Shown: piece by piece, positions 26,034 through 34,618 of the stretch
Layout of the letters: every line of letters starts with the position of its first letter
Position numbering within the stretch: position 1 is the first letter of the stretch
Source of the DNA: SVTX01 sp045612105
Lineage (GTDB): Bacteria > Bacillota > Clostridia > Oscillospirales > CAG-272
Direction of reading: 5' to 3'
Assembly: GCA_045612105.1 (NCBI GenBank)
Contig: JAZKYL010000113.1
Location: forward strand, 1 to 64,000
DNA length: 64,000 nt
Translations under genes and position numbers: made by a program
The notes under the pieces: generated by a model
The model's database searches: none
What the model saw: only the letters and a program-made list of their open reading frames with translations
What the model was told of the DNA's origin: nothing

Positions 26034-27326
26034 ATGAAAAAGCAGAATAGAGATATATCGATTCTGGGCAGAATTCTACTTTGGTTTAAAAATTTAAAGA
26101 ACAAGATCAAGGAAATGCGCCTCGTTCATAAGGTGATCGAGAGGGAGAGATTGCTTGCGGGAGCTGACAGTGAAAATTGTTTGCCCGAAGCTAAACTTTC
26201 TTATGGGTTTGGCTTGGCGAGGGTTATTTCTCTGACTGCTTTGTGCGTGTTCCTTATTGTTGCGCTTGTTTTCGGAGGTAGCATAATTTCTTATGAAAAC
26301 GTATATTATATGTTTAAGGACATTGGCTATATCTCAAGCTTCAACGAAAGCCGTCCTGAGTCTTTGAGCTATTCCGCACCATTTACAAATCAAGATTTTA
26401 CGTCTTTTAAGAATGGTCTTGCGGTGGTTGGAGACAGTGAGATCAAGCTTTTCACATCAACCGGAAGAGTGACCTTGAGCGCGGGCTCAAGCTACACTAA
26501 TCCCAAAATATGCGCGTCGGACTCGTCGGTTCTCGTTTATGATCAGGGAAGACACTCTTTTTCGGTATATAACTCCTTTATCAGCACTTATTCGGAAACA
26601 CTGGATTTTCCTATCAGTTCTGCTCATATGGCAAGCGACGGTAGTTTTTGTATTGTTACGAAATCGAGTGAGCATAGCTCAGTTGTTCGCGTTTATGATA
26701 ACAAATTCAATCTTGAGATGGAGTATTCCAAGAACGATCATATTGTGTCCGCCAAGATGTCTTCTGACGGAAAGAGAATTGCGGTCGTGTCACTGAGTAC
26801 TTCAGGCGGTGAGAGCGAAACTGTGTTAAACGTGATCGAGCGAGGAAAGACCTCGCCCAGATCTGTAGTAAAGCTTAACGGAATAATGCCTTATTTTGCG
26901 GAGTTTACCGCGGGAGACCGTATAGCGCTTATCTGCTCGGACAGTGCTCACGTTTATGACCTTGACGGTAAAAGAAAGAATATGTTTGAATATCCCTATT
27001 CGCTCAGTGCTGCTTCGATATCGCAAGGCGGTTTTGCATTATTGCTGAATGAGAGCAGTGTGAATTCCGGGAATATGCTGGCGACTTTTGATGCAAACGG
27101 AAAATTGAAGTTTACTCAAATGCTGTACGGACACGTGATGGATATCGAAATGAACGGTGACGACGTGATTGTCATGTTCCGTGACAAGATATGTCGTATA
27201 GATGCAGTCCTCGGCTCAAAGCAAGAGGTTGCATTTTACGAGGAAGATCCCCGTTTGTTGGTATTCCCGAACGGCGACGTTTGGGTGTGTACTCCTACGG
27301 TAGCATACTACATATTCATTAATTAA
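26034..27326 (+). CDS. DUF5711 family membrane-anchored beta-propeller protein
   Basis: The 430-residue protein has a basic cytoplasmic N-terminus of about 60 residues and one membrane helix at about 62-84 (LTALCVFLIVALVFGGSII). An extracytoplasmic domain of repeated short beta-strand units follows, for example AVVGDSEIKLFTSTGR, VRVYDNKFNLEMEYS and AHVYDLDGKRKNM, suggesting a WD40/PQQ-like propeller. This matches DUF5711 as I recall it. Function is unknown; propellers often scaffold other proteins. GGAGG lies upstream of the ATG. It lies in the plus-strand series, 18 bases or more from its neighbours. Confidence 0.75.
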   Translation: MKKQNRDISILGRILLWFKNLKNKIKEMRLVHKVIERERLLAGADSENCLPEAKLSYGFGLARVISLTALCVFLIVALVFGGSIISYENVYYMFKDIGYISSFNESRPESLSYSAPFTNQDFTSFKNGLAVVGDSEIKLFTSTGRVTLSAGSSYTNPKICASDSSVLVYDQGRHSFSVYNSFISTYSETLDFPISSAHMASDGSFCIVTKSSEHSSVVRVYDNKFNLEMEYSKNDHIVSAKMSSDGKRIAVVSLSTSGGESETVLNVIERGKTSPRSVVKLNGIMPYFAEFTAGDRIALICSDSAHVYDLDGKRKNMFEYPYSLSAASISQGGFALLLNESSVNSGNMLATFDANGKLKFTQMLYGHVMDIEMNGDDVIVMFRDKICRIDAVLGSKQEVAFYEEDPRLLVFPNGDVWVCTPTVAYYIFIN

Positions 27327-27355
27327 TAGCGCTCAGGCGCGGATTGGAAAGTATT

Positions 27356-28051
27356 ATGCTTGATATTATTATTTTGGCGGTCATTGCTATACCCGCGATA
27401 AAGCACTATCGCGGAGGAATAACGGGTACTGTTTTTGGTATCGGTAGGTTTATTCTGTCGGTTCTGTTTGCGGTTCTCTTTGGGAAATTGGTAGGTATGG
27501 CATTGGCTGACGGTATAGTTGGTGCCGCAATATCCTACGGAGCTTATTATAAGATAAACGAATACGTTGACGGAAGCAGTCTGTCAAGCTTTTTCGCCGA
27601 TCCCCCCGAGGGCTTCGTACGTTTTTCAAAGCTAATAGGAACGGACGTCTCGGCTCTTGAAGAGCAATACGGTAATGCTGCAACAACAAACGAGACTCTG
27701 CGTGAAATGGCTGCTAAGGCTTCACGTCCAATCACCGAAACGGTGTCGGCTATACTCGGCTACTTACTTGTGTTTATCGTCGTATTTATAGCCTTGACAA
27801 TAGTGATCGCTTGTCTTAAAAAGATAAAAATACCCGTGCTTACAAGCTTTGATAAGTGGTTGGGATTAGGTCTTGGTATTGTTTTGGGGCTTTTTGGAGC
27901 ATCCTTATTATCAACCGTATTCTATACCGCGCTCGAGGTCGCATCTGCGCTGACCGGAGACGGAAATATTATGGATTTTTATAATGACTCGTTCATTTTT
28001 AAACTTATATACAATTTGAAAATATTTGAATTTGTTAGAAACCTGTTGTAG
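27356..28051 (+). CDS. CvpA family membrane protein
   Basis: The 231-residue protein has about four hydrophobic segments. The opening MLDIIILAVIAIPAIKHYRGGITGTVFGIGRF and the late segment with GLGLGIVLGLFGASLL are typical of the colicin V production/CvpA family. The family is involved in envelope homeostasis in other bacteria, with no defined activity. I chose ATG at 27356, with GGAAAG just upstream, over a TTG at 27344. The stop is 22 bases before the ClpE-like start, so the two are probably co-transcribed. Confidence 0.85.
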   Translation: MLDIIILAVIAIPAIKHYRGGITGTVFGIGRFILSVLFAVLFGKLVGMALADGIVGAAISYGAYYKINEYVDGSSLSSFFADPPEGFVRFSKLIGTDVSALEEQYGNAATTNETLREMAAKASRPITETVSAILGYLLVFIVVFIALTIVIACLKKIKIPVLTSFDKWLGLGLGIVLGLFGASLLSTVFYTALEVASALTGDGNIMDFYNDSFIFKLIYNLKIFEFVRNLL

Positions 28052-28073
28052 ATCAGAAAGTGAAGACAAAAAA

Positions 28074-30410
28074 ATGGTAATGTGTTCAAATTGCCACAAG
28101 AGAGTGGCGGTAATATTCGTTACAAAGCTTGAAAACGGTGAAAAAACCTCTCAAGGGCTTTGTATAAAATGTGCCAAGGAGCTTGGTTTGCCCATCGAGA
28201 ATATGATGGGTGATATCTACAATAAAATGGGTATTTCTCCCGAACAGCTTGAGGATATGGCTGATGAGATCGGTGAGATGCTTCCTCAGGCGGATACCGA
28301 GGACGGAGGAGCTCCCGCAATTGATCTGCCAAAGCTCTTTAAGGATAGCGGTTTGGCTGACGTTTTAAAAGCGGCAAGCGAAAATCAACCCACTAAAGAA
28401 GAGGGCGGTAACATTGTGCCCATTAATCCGAAGCAGGGGAGAAAAGAGCCACCTAAAGGAAACAAGCAGCAGGGAAAGACCTATAAATTCCTTACAACTT
28501 ATTGCAAAAATCTTACACAGAGTGCAAGGGAAGGTAAGCTTGATAAGATAGTCGGACGTGACAAGGAGACCGAAAGAGTTATCCAGACACTTTGCCGTCG
28601 TCAGAAGAACAATCCCTGCCTTATTGGTGAGCCCGGTGTAGGTAAAACGGCTATCGCCGAGGGACTTGCTATCAGAATTGCTGAAGGAAGGGTTCCTTAT
28701 AAATTAAAGGATAAGGAGATCTTCCTCGTTGACCTGACCGCATTGGTTGCGGGCACTCAGTTCAGAGGACAGTTTGAGTCGAGAATACTCGGCCTTCTTG
28801 CAGAGGTTAAAGAGCACGGAAGGGCAATTCTTGTAATTGATGAGGTCCACAACATAGTTGGAACGGGTGACGCGGAGGGTAGCGTTAATGCCGCGAATAT
28901 TCTGAAGCCCGCGCTTTCAAGAGGAGAAGTAAGGATAATCGGTGCTACGACACTTACGGAATATAGAAAATACATCGAGAAGGATTCTGCTCTTGAGCGT
29001 CGTTTTCAGCCTGTGACTGTCAATGAGCCCTCTATCGCCGAGGCGGTTGAGATGCTTCGCGGTATAAGTCATTACTACGAGGAATTTCACAAGATACGTA
29101 TTCCCGACGGTATTCTTCATAGAGCAGTAGTGCTTTCCGAAAGATATATCACCGATAGATATCTTCCCGACAAGGCAATAGACCTGCTTGATGAGGCGGC
29201 ATCCAAGCTCTCGCTTTCTTCCGCAGAGCTTAACGAATCCCTTGAGATACACGACAAGCTTTTGAGTTTGAAATCGGACAGAGAGGCTATTGAGGCGGTA
29301 ATGACCACCGACGATAAGGAAACTCAAAAGAAATACGAGGATTTGACTAAGATCAAGTCTGAGGAAATGAGACTATCTCAGAGACTTGACGACATTCGTG
29401 GTGAGTGCGATAACGTGGTGCTTACCACAGAGCATCTTGCCAACGTTATTGAGCTTTGGACAGGTATTCCCGCAACGTCAATCACCGAAAATGAGTTCGC
29501 GCGAATCGATTCTCTTGCCGAAAGACTGAAAACTCGACTTGTTGGTCAGGACGTGGCGGTTGATGCCGTTGCGAGAGCGATAAAGAGAAACAGAGCCGGA
29601 ATTGCATATAAGAGAAAGCCTGTATCCTTTATTTTTGCAGGACCTACGGGTGTTGGTAAAACCGAGCTTGTTAAAACTCTTGCGGCAGATCTGTTTGACT
29701 CACCCGAGACACTTATAAGGCTTGATATGTCCGAGTTTATGGAAAAGCATTCGGTTTCAAGAATTATCGGTTCACCTCCCGGATACGTTGGCTACGATGA
29801 CGCGGGACAGCTGACCGAAAAAATCCGCCGCAGACCCTATTCCGTCGTGCTTTTTGACGAGATAGAGAAGGCACACCCCGACGTGCTCAATATTCTGCTT
29901 CAGATACTCGACGACGGCAGAATTACCGATGCTCACGGAAAGACCGTTAATTTTGAAAATACTGTTATCGTTATGACCACCAATGCCGGATCTGAAAACA
30001 GAAGCGGTGTGGTTGGATTTACTTCTGACAGCGCGAAGAGTGACGCTGAAAAGACCGAAAAGGCACTTTCGGTATTCCTTCGTCCCGAATTTATCAACAG
30101 AGTTGACGAGATCATAACGTTCCGCAGTCTTGACGTCAACGATTTCGGAAAGATAGCTCATATTATGCTTTCTCAGCTTGCCGAGGTGCTTTCCGAGAGA
30201 GGCATTAACTTGGAATATGACGACGAGGTAGCTCTTTTCGTTGCCAACGGTTCGTTCTCTGAAAAATATGGCGCGAGAAATATGAGAAGATATATTCAGA
30301 AGCATATCGAGGACAAGCTGGCTGAGCAGATAATATCGGATTATTCAGGTTCATTTACTTGCGCTAAGCTTTCTGTCAAGGATGGAGATCTTTCTGTTCT
30401 TTGTATATAA
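28074..30410 (+). CDS. clpE: ClpE-like AAA+ unfoldase
   Basis: The 778-residue Clp/Hsp100 protein has an N-terminal C4 zinc finger (CSNC at residues 4-7, CIKC at 30-33) and no Clp-N repeats, as in ClpE. A low-complexity linker leads to AAA-1: Walker A GEPGVGKT, Walker B LVIDEVHN. A short coiled-coil middle region follows, then AAA-2: Walker A GPTGVGKT, Walker B VLFDEIEKA, and a ClpP-docking type loop VVGFTSD. It should unfold proteins and feed them to ClpP. No clpP or ctsR lies in the window. Start at 28074 (or 28080) is after the CvpA stop; the ribosome site is weak. A degenerate P-type-ATPase homologue follows 24 bases later. Confidence 0.88.
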   Translation: MVMCSNCHKRVAVIFVTKLENGEKTSQGLCIKCAKELGLPIENMMGDIYNKMGISPEQLEDMADEIGEMLPQADTEDGGAPAIDLPKLFKDSGLADVLKAASENQPTKEEGGNIVPINPKQGRKEPPKGNKQQGKTYKFLTTYCKNLTQSAREGKLDKIVGRDKETERVIQTLCRRQKNNPCLIGEPGVGKTAIAEGLAIRIAEGRVPYKLKDKEIFLVDLTALVAGTQFRGQFESRILGLLAEVKEHGRAILVIDEVHNIVGTGDAEGSVNAANILKPALSRGEVRIIGATTLTEYRKYIEKDSALERRFQPVTVNEPSIAEAVEMLRGISHYYEEFHKIRIPDGILHRAVVLSERYITDRYLPDKAIDLLDEAASKLSLSSAELNESLEIHDKLLSLKSDREAIEAVMTTDDKETQKKYEDLTKIKSEEMRLSQRLDDIRGECDNVVLTTEHLANVIELWTGIPATSITENEFARIDSLAERLKTRLVGQDVAVDAVARAIKRNRAGIAYKRKPVSFIFAGPTGVGKTELVKTLAADLFDSPETLIRLDMSEFMEKHSVSRIIGSPPGYVGYDDAGQLTEKIRRRPYSVVLFDEIEKAHPDVLNILLQILDDGRITDAHGKTVNFENTVIVMTTNAGSENRSGVVGFTSDSAKSDAEKTEKALSVFLRPEFINRVDEIITFRSLDVNDFGKIAHIMLSQLAEVLSERGINLEYDDEVALFVANGSFSEKYGARNMRRYIQKHIEDKLAEQIISDYSGSFTCAKLSVKDGDLSVLCI

Positions 30411-30434
30411 AAATTATGAGGGGGATTACCTAAA

Positions 30435-33179
30435 ATGAAAAAATGGCATATTCCCAATTTGATCGATCTTGAAAACGAATTTGATACCGGGTTATCCGAT
30501 GGACTTTCGGCAAGAGTTGCAAGGGTACGACTTGAAAAAGAGAGAAAAGAGAATAAGAATAGGGATTTTTCGTTATTTGTGCCACGAAAAAAGTCAGCGG
30601 TTCAAGTAATATTCGCTTATTGCAGCTCTTTGTTTTCAATTTTGCTTTTGGTGATGGCGATACTTATTGCCGTATTTGGAAGAGTTGAGCTTGGGCTTTC
30701 GGTTTTTGCGGTAGCACTGTCCGCGGTGATTTTCGGCGGAATTATAAATCTCAAAACACAGCGAACCCTTGAGGGCGCAAGGGAATATGCCTCTCCCATG
30801 GCAAGAGTGAAGCGGGGAGGCGACATATTATATACCGATGGACGCAATCTTGTAAAGGGTGACGTGATTTTGCTTAAGTCGGGGGATCTTCTTACCTGCG
30901 ATGCGAGAATAATCAAGTGCGAAAATCTTGTTGTCAACGAGTTGATATATATTGACGACTGCTTGACGAGACGAACTGTTTTGAAAAAAAGCGACGTTAT
31001 TTATTCTGAAGAATCTGAAGTTGATGCTCCGGATGCTGAAAATATGCTTTACGCGGGGAGTGCTGTAGTTGAAGGGAACGCTATTGCACTTGTTGTCGCT
31101 GTTGGAAACGAAGTGTATCTTTCGCACTTTGTGGATGAGGGAATGCTTGGCGGAAAGGATGCCGAGCCTGAGGAAATCAAAAAGCTTCGCCCTGCTTGGT
31201 ATAAAGCTACGTTTCTTTGTGCCTCGGGAATTCTTCTCCTTGCGCTTCTCGGTTTTTTGACCTTTAAAGGCGAAGAGAGCTTTATTTGCTATTTTACTAT
31301 GCTTTTATCGGCGGTTTTCCTTGTTACTACCGAGCTCTTGTCATGTGGAGCAAGAGCTATACTGTCATCGTATATTTACAGATTGTCCAATGGCAAAAGC
31401 AGAAAAAGAAAAAAAGATAATTCCGCTATTATTCGTAACGTTAAATCCTTGGAGACCTTGACTAACGTTACTGACGTTATACTTTTGGGCAGAGTCGGAT
31501 ATTGTGAGGGAGTTTTTAAGGTCTCCGGAGCATATGCCTCGGGCAGAGTGATTAATGAGCTTACCCCGGAAACGTCTGATGGAGCAAGGCTTCTTGAGCT
31601 TATACATATTTACGTCAAGGCGCAGAGAGAAAGCTCCTCTGATAACGTTTTGCATGCTGATGGAATTATTGATGCGCTCTATCTTCATCTGCGAAGCGTT
31701 GGCTTTGATATCAGCGGCGCGTCACTTGCCTTAAGATCGGTTTATTTTGCTAACGACGCAAAAACAGGCGAGGATTTTGCGTGCGCGGAGACAGATAAGA
31801 TTATTTACAGAACGGCACTTTTGAACGATCAAAAGTATTTGTCTCTTTGTGATGCGGTTCGCATAGGTGATAAAGTTGAACCTATTTCTTCCGAGGAGAT
31901 CACCCGAGTGTTCGAGTTTGTTCGTACATATGAAGAAAAGTGCGCCAAGTGTCTCATTTGTATATCGGAGAGCGATGGCCACACGATACTTGAGGGATTG
32001 ATCGCTCTTGATCAGCCTCTTGATACAGAATTGGCAGACGTAATGCCAAAAATGGATGATTTCGGTATTAAAACCACGGTGCTTTTGCTTGAAGAAACAG
32101 ATCAGATAAAGCGACATATTTTAAACCACGAGTTGTCCGTATTGTTTGGCGGAAAAATAGCCTATGCATCGGAGTACAAAAAGGTTGGAGCTGATATCTT
32201 GTCAGGTATCGGTGAATATTGCGCATATATAGGTTTTTCGGTCGAAGAATATAAGGTTTTGGTTCAGAGTCTTAAGAAACAGGGAAGAAAAGTTGCTACT
32301 TACGGTGTTGACGGAAGATTTAACGAGGTTATGGCTTGTGCTGACGTTTCGGTAAGCTGCGATGCTTTAAAATATTCTTCTTCGAAATACAGAGAATCAA
32401 TATATGAACGTATGCCATCCGAGGGTCGGGATACTAACGTAAGAGCATCCCAACAGACTAGACTTCTGTCGAAGGTTATTGTGAAAAGAGTTCACGAAAA
32501 CGGCGGAGGAGTTTATTCCTTATTTAAGGCAATCAGAATGTCTCGCGGTGCGTGCATTTCAGTCGGTCAGTCGATGTTAATGTTTATTTTGCTGATGAGC
32601 GGTCTTATCGGCTTTGCGGCGACAAGTGTTTTGCTTGGAACGGCTTTCCTTGATCCCTTGCAGACTGTTGCACTTGCCTCTGTATTTGCTTTCCTTTCGG
32701 TCACTGCGTTTACAGACGCGGAGCAACCGGCATCGGTTCTTTCGGTGAAACGTGATTATTCTCTGTATCCGTATGAACTTATAAAAAGTAGAGTTCCCGA
32801 TATTATTACAAGGGTAACCGTTGCGTCGTTTACTGCAATTGTTATTAAGGTCTTGGACGTAGTAGGTGCATTCGGAAAAAACCCCACCTACACTCTTCCT
32901 ATTTATATATGTCTTTTGTTTTCTTTGTTTGCCGAAGTGTTCTTTATTAACCGAGGCTTTACAAAAAAAGGAGATAACAGAAGCTATTGCTGGCTCAAGG
33001 TCGTTGTTGCCTATGCAGTTCTATTGGGAGTTTGTGCTGTATCTACTCAGGCGAGTTTTGCTGAGGAATTCTATCCAAATGGTTTTGGTACTTTAGAGTA
33101 TTTGATCATTCCGGGATATGTAGTAATTTACTTTGTCGGCATTTTTATTTCACGTCTTTTAAAATATGCAAGAAAATAA
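30435..33179 (+). CDS. P-type-ATPase-fold membrane protein with all catalytic motifs degraded
   Basis: The 914-residue protein has the P-type ATPase order: membrane pair (about 54-80, 86-106), actuator-like domain (about 120-230, with VKGDVILLKSGDLLTCDARII), membrane pair (256-275, 284-310), a large cytoplasmic domain, then about six helices (705-905). Catalytic signatures are lost. The TGES position reads IDDC (173-176) and the PEGL position VTTELL. The phosphorylation DKTGT position reads GRVGY (352-356), within DVILLGRVGYCEG. TGDN reads LLLEE. GDGxND is YGVDGRFNE (623-631). It should therefore not form the aspartyl-phosphate. The fold assignment is by pattern reading only. It follows the ClpE-like gene by 24 bases with GAGGGGG upstream. 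Role unknown: a pseudo-pump, sensor or scaffold. Confidence 0.75.
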   Translation: MKKWHIPNLIDLENEFDTGLSDGLSARVARVRLEKERKENKNRDFSLFVPRKKSAVQVIFAYCSSLFSILLLVMAILIAVFGRVELGLSVFAVALSAVIFGGIINLKTQRTLEGAREYASPMARVKRGGDILYTDGRNLVKGDVILLKSGDLLTCDARIIKCENLVVNELIYIDDCLTRRTVLKKSDVIYSEESEVDAPDAENMLYAGSAVVEGNAIALVVAVGNEVYLSHFVDEGMLGGKDAEPEEIKKLRPAWYKATFLCASGILLLALLGFLTFKGEESFICYFTMLLSAVFLVTTELLSCGARAILSSYIYRLSNGKSRKRKKDNSAIIRNVKSLETLTNVTDVILLGRVGYCEGVFKVSGAYASGRVINELTPETSDGARLLELIHIYVKAQRESSSDNVLHADGIIDALYLHLRSVGFDISGASLALRSVYFANDAKTGEDFACAETDKIIYRTALLNDQKYLSLCDAVRIGDKVEPISSEEITRVFEFVRTYEEKCAKCLICISESDGHTILEGLIALDQPLDTELADVMPKMDDFGIKTTVLLLEETDQIKRHILNHELSVLFGGKIAYASEYKKVGADILSGIGEYCAYIGFSVEEYKVLVQSLKKQGRKVATYGVDGRFNEVMACADVSVSCDALKYSSSKYRESIYERMPSEGRDTNVRASQQTRLLSKVIVKRVHENGGGVYSLFKAIRMSRGACISVGQSMLMFILLMSGLIGFAATSVLLGTAFLDPLQTVALASVFAFLSVTAFTDAEQPASVLSVKRDYSLYPYELIKSRVPDIITRVTVASFTAIVIKVLDVVGAFGKNPTYTLPIYICLLFSLFAEVFFINRGFTKKGDNRSYCWLKVVVAYAVLLGVCAVSTQASFAEEFYPNGFGTLEYLIIPGYVVIYFVGIFISRLLKYARK

Positions 33180-33215
33180 GGTGTATTACGTGCATATATT
33201 ATACTAAAATAAACG

Positions 33216-33234
33216 GCTGCCGCATTGCGGCAGC
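33216..33234 (+). terminator. Small GC hairpin before ylmC
   Basis: GCTGCCGC and GCGGCAGC form an 8-bp stem with an ATT loop, followed by TTAAGCTTTAG and then the ribosome site GGGAGG. The T run is poor, so partial termination or mRNA processing is as likely as full termination. Confidence 0.4.
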
Positions 33235-33257
33235 TTAAGCTTTAGGGAGGTATGCGC

Positions 33258-33557
33258 GTGAGAAAGATCAGTACGGCGGTTTTACGTGAATTGGAGGTTA
33301 TTAATCTTTGCGGAGGAGAAAGATTAGGGTATCCTTGCGATTTTGAAATTGATCTTGAGGATTGCAGAATCCTATCAATTATTGTTCCTTCCTGTGAAGG
33401 AGGAACCTTGTTCGGAAGGAGGGAGGAGTATATTATTCCTTGGTGCAAGGTTGAGTGTATTGGAGAGGATGCGATTTTGATTAAAATGCCTCAAAATGAG
33501 ATATCCGACTGTTGCTGTTCTGCCAAAAAATCAAAAAAACGCGGATTGTTTCGATGA
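33258..33557 (+). CDS. YlmC/YmxH family sporulation-associated protein
   Basis: The 99-residue PRC-barrel-like protein shows the YlmC/YmxH pattern: a LRELEVINLCGGERLGYPCDFEID start, then RREEYIIPWCKVECIGEDAILI. YlmC/YmxH proteins are found in spore formers and some are under sporulation control; biochemical function is not known. The C-terminus has a DCCCSAKKSKKR tail. I chose GTG at 33258, seven bases after GGGAGG (33245-33250). The ATG at 33252 is one base from that site. Confidence 0.85.
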   Translation: MRKISTAVLRELEVINLCGGERLGYPCDFEIDLEDCRILSIIVPSCEGGTLFGRREEYIIPWCKVECIGEDAILIKMPQNEISDCCCSAKKSKKRGLFR

Positions 33558-33591
33558 ATTGTAAATATTTTGTAAACTTGAAAACTAACAC

Positions 33592-33620
33592 TTGAAAAGC
33601 TTTGTAATATATGGTATAAT
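33592..33620 (+). promoter_or_regulatory. rpsB promoter
   Basis: TTGAAA (33592-33597) and TATAAT (33615-33620) are separated by 17 bases. Predicted start near 33627. Confidence 0.85.
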
Positions 33621-33626
33621 CATTAA

Positions 33627-33769
33627 CGCTGTGCGAAAAGTGCAGTGAAATTATAATACACACACAGTACCACGTCTGCGGTGTCGGTGTCTCCTTTGTT
33701 ATCCTTGTAAACAAAGGGGATTGCATCGCCAAAGCTACTGTGGTGGAAAAACCGAAGGAGGACATTATT
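33627..33769 (+). promoter_or_regulatory. Structured rpsB leader
   Basis: The 143-base 5-prime untranslated region contains a closing helix CACAGTA (33663-33669) with TACTGTG (33736-33742). An internal hairpin, CCTTTGTT with AACAAAGG (about 33693-33718), lies inside it. r-protein S2 operons are autoregulated through such leaders in several bacteria. Whether this one matches a described S2 leader is not determined here. Confidence 0.5.
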
Positions 33770-34519
33770 ATGTCTATTATTTCTATCAAGCAGCTGCTTG
33801 AAGCAGGCGTCCATTTCGGACATCACACAAGAAGATGGAATCCTAAGATGCAGGAGTACATTTTCACTGAGAGAAACGGCATCTACATCATCGACCTTCA
33901 GAAGACCGTTAAGAAGTTTGAAGAAGCTTATATGTTTGTTCGCGAGATCGCTGCAAACGGCGGAAACGTTCTTTTCGTTGGTACCAAGAAGCAGGCGGCA
34001 GAGGCTATCAAGGAAGAAGCTACCCGTTGCGAGCAGTACTACGTAAACGTTCGTTGGCCCGGCGGTATGATGACCAACTTCAAGACCATCAAGAGATCTA
34101 TCGCTCGTCTCAACGCTCTTAACAAGATGGCTGAGGACGGCACCTTCGAGATGCTCCCCAAGAAGGAAGTTGCTAAGCTCCAGAAGGAGATCTTCGACCT
34201 CGAGAAGAACCTCGGCGGTATCAAGACTATGGAACAGCTTCCCGACGCTATCTTCATCGTTGACCCCCGCAAGGAGAGAAACGCAGTTCTCGAGGCTAAG
34301 AAGCTCGGTATCCCCGTAATCGCTATCGTTGATACCAACTGTGATCCTGACGATGCTGACTACGTTATCCCCGGTAACGACGACGCTATCCGCGCAATCA
34401 AGCTCATCTCCTCCGTAATCGCTGACGCGATCATCGAGGGTAAGCAGGGCGAGACCAACGCAGAGGCAGTTGAGGAAAAGACCGAGGCTGAGGCTGAGGA
34501 AGACGCTGAGAACGCTTAA
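33770..34519 (+). CDS. rpsB: 30S ribosomal protein S2
   Basis: The 249-residue S2 protein of the small subunit begins MSIISIKQLLEAGVHFGHHTRRWNPKM and carries NVLFVGTKKQA, RWPGGMMTNF and DAIFIVDPRKERNAV. The C-terminal 20 or so residues are Glu/Ala-rich. ATG at 33770 follows AAGGAGG (33755-33761); an in-frame ATG at 33740 is inside the leader. Strong codon bias toward C-ending codons indicates high expression. Followed by tsf, the usual order. Confidence 0.98.
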   Translation: MSIISIKQLLEAGVHFGHHTRRWNPKMQEYIFTERNGIYIIDLQKTVKKFEEAYMFVREIAANGGNVLFVGTKKQAAEAIKEEATRCEQYYVNVRWPGGMMTNFKTIKRSIARLNALNKMAEDGTFEMLPKKEVAKLQKEIFDLEKNLGGIKTMEQLPDAIFIVDPRKERNAVLEAKKLGIPVIAIVDTNCDPDDADYVIPGNDDAIRAIKLISSVIADAIIEGKQGETNAEAVEEKTEAEAEEDAENA

Positions 34520-34533
34520 TTAGCTGACATTTT

Positions 34534-34564
34534 AGCGGTTGTTAAGCTTAACTTACCAACCGCT
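34534..34564 (+). terminator. Internal attenuator-like hairpin between rpsB and tsf
   Basis: AGCGGTTG (34534-34541) pairs with CAACCGCT (34557-34564) and is followed by TTATTTTG. It is likely to reduce read-through and set the S2 to EF-Ts ratio. Confidence 0.65.
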
Positions 34565-34618
34565 TTATTTTGAATTTTTGTAAATAAAATCGTATAAAAT
34601 AGAAAGGAAATATCCAAA

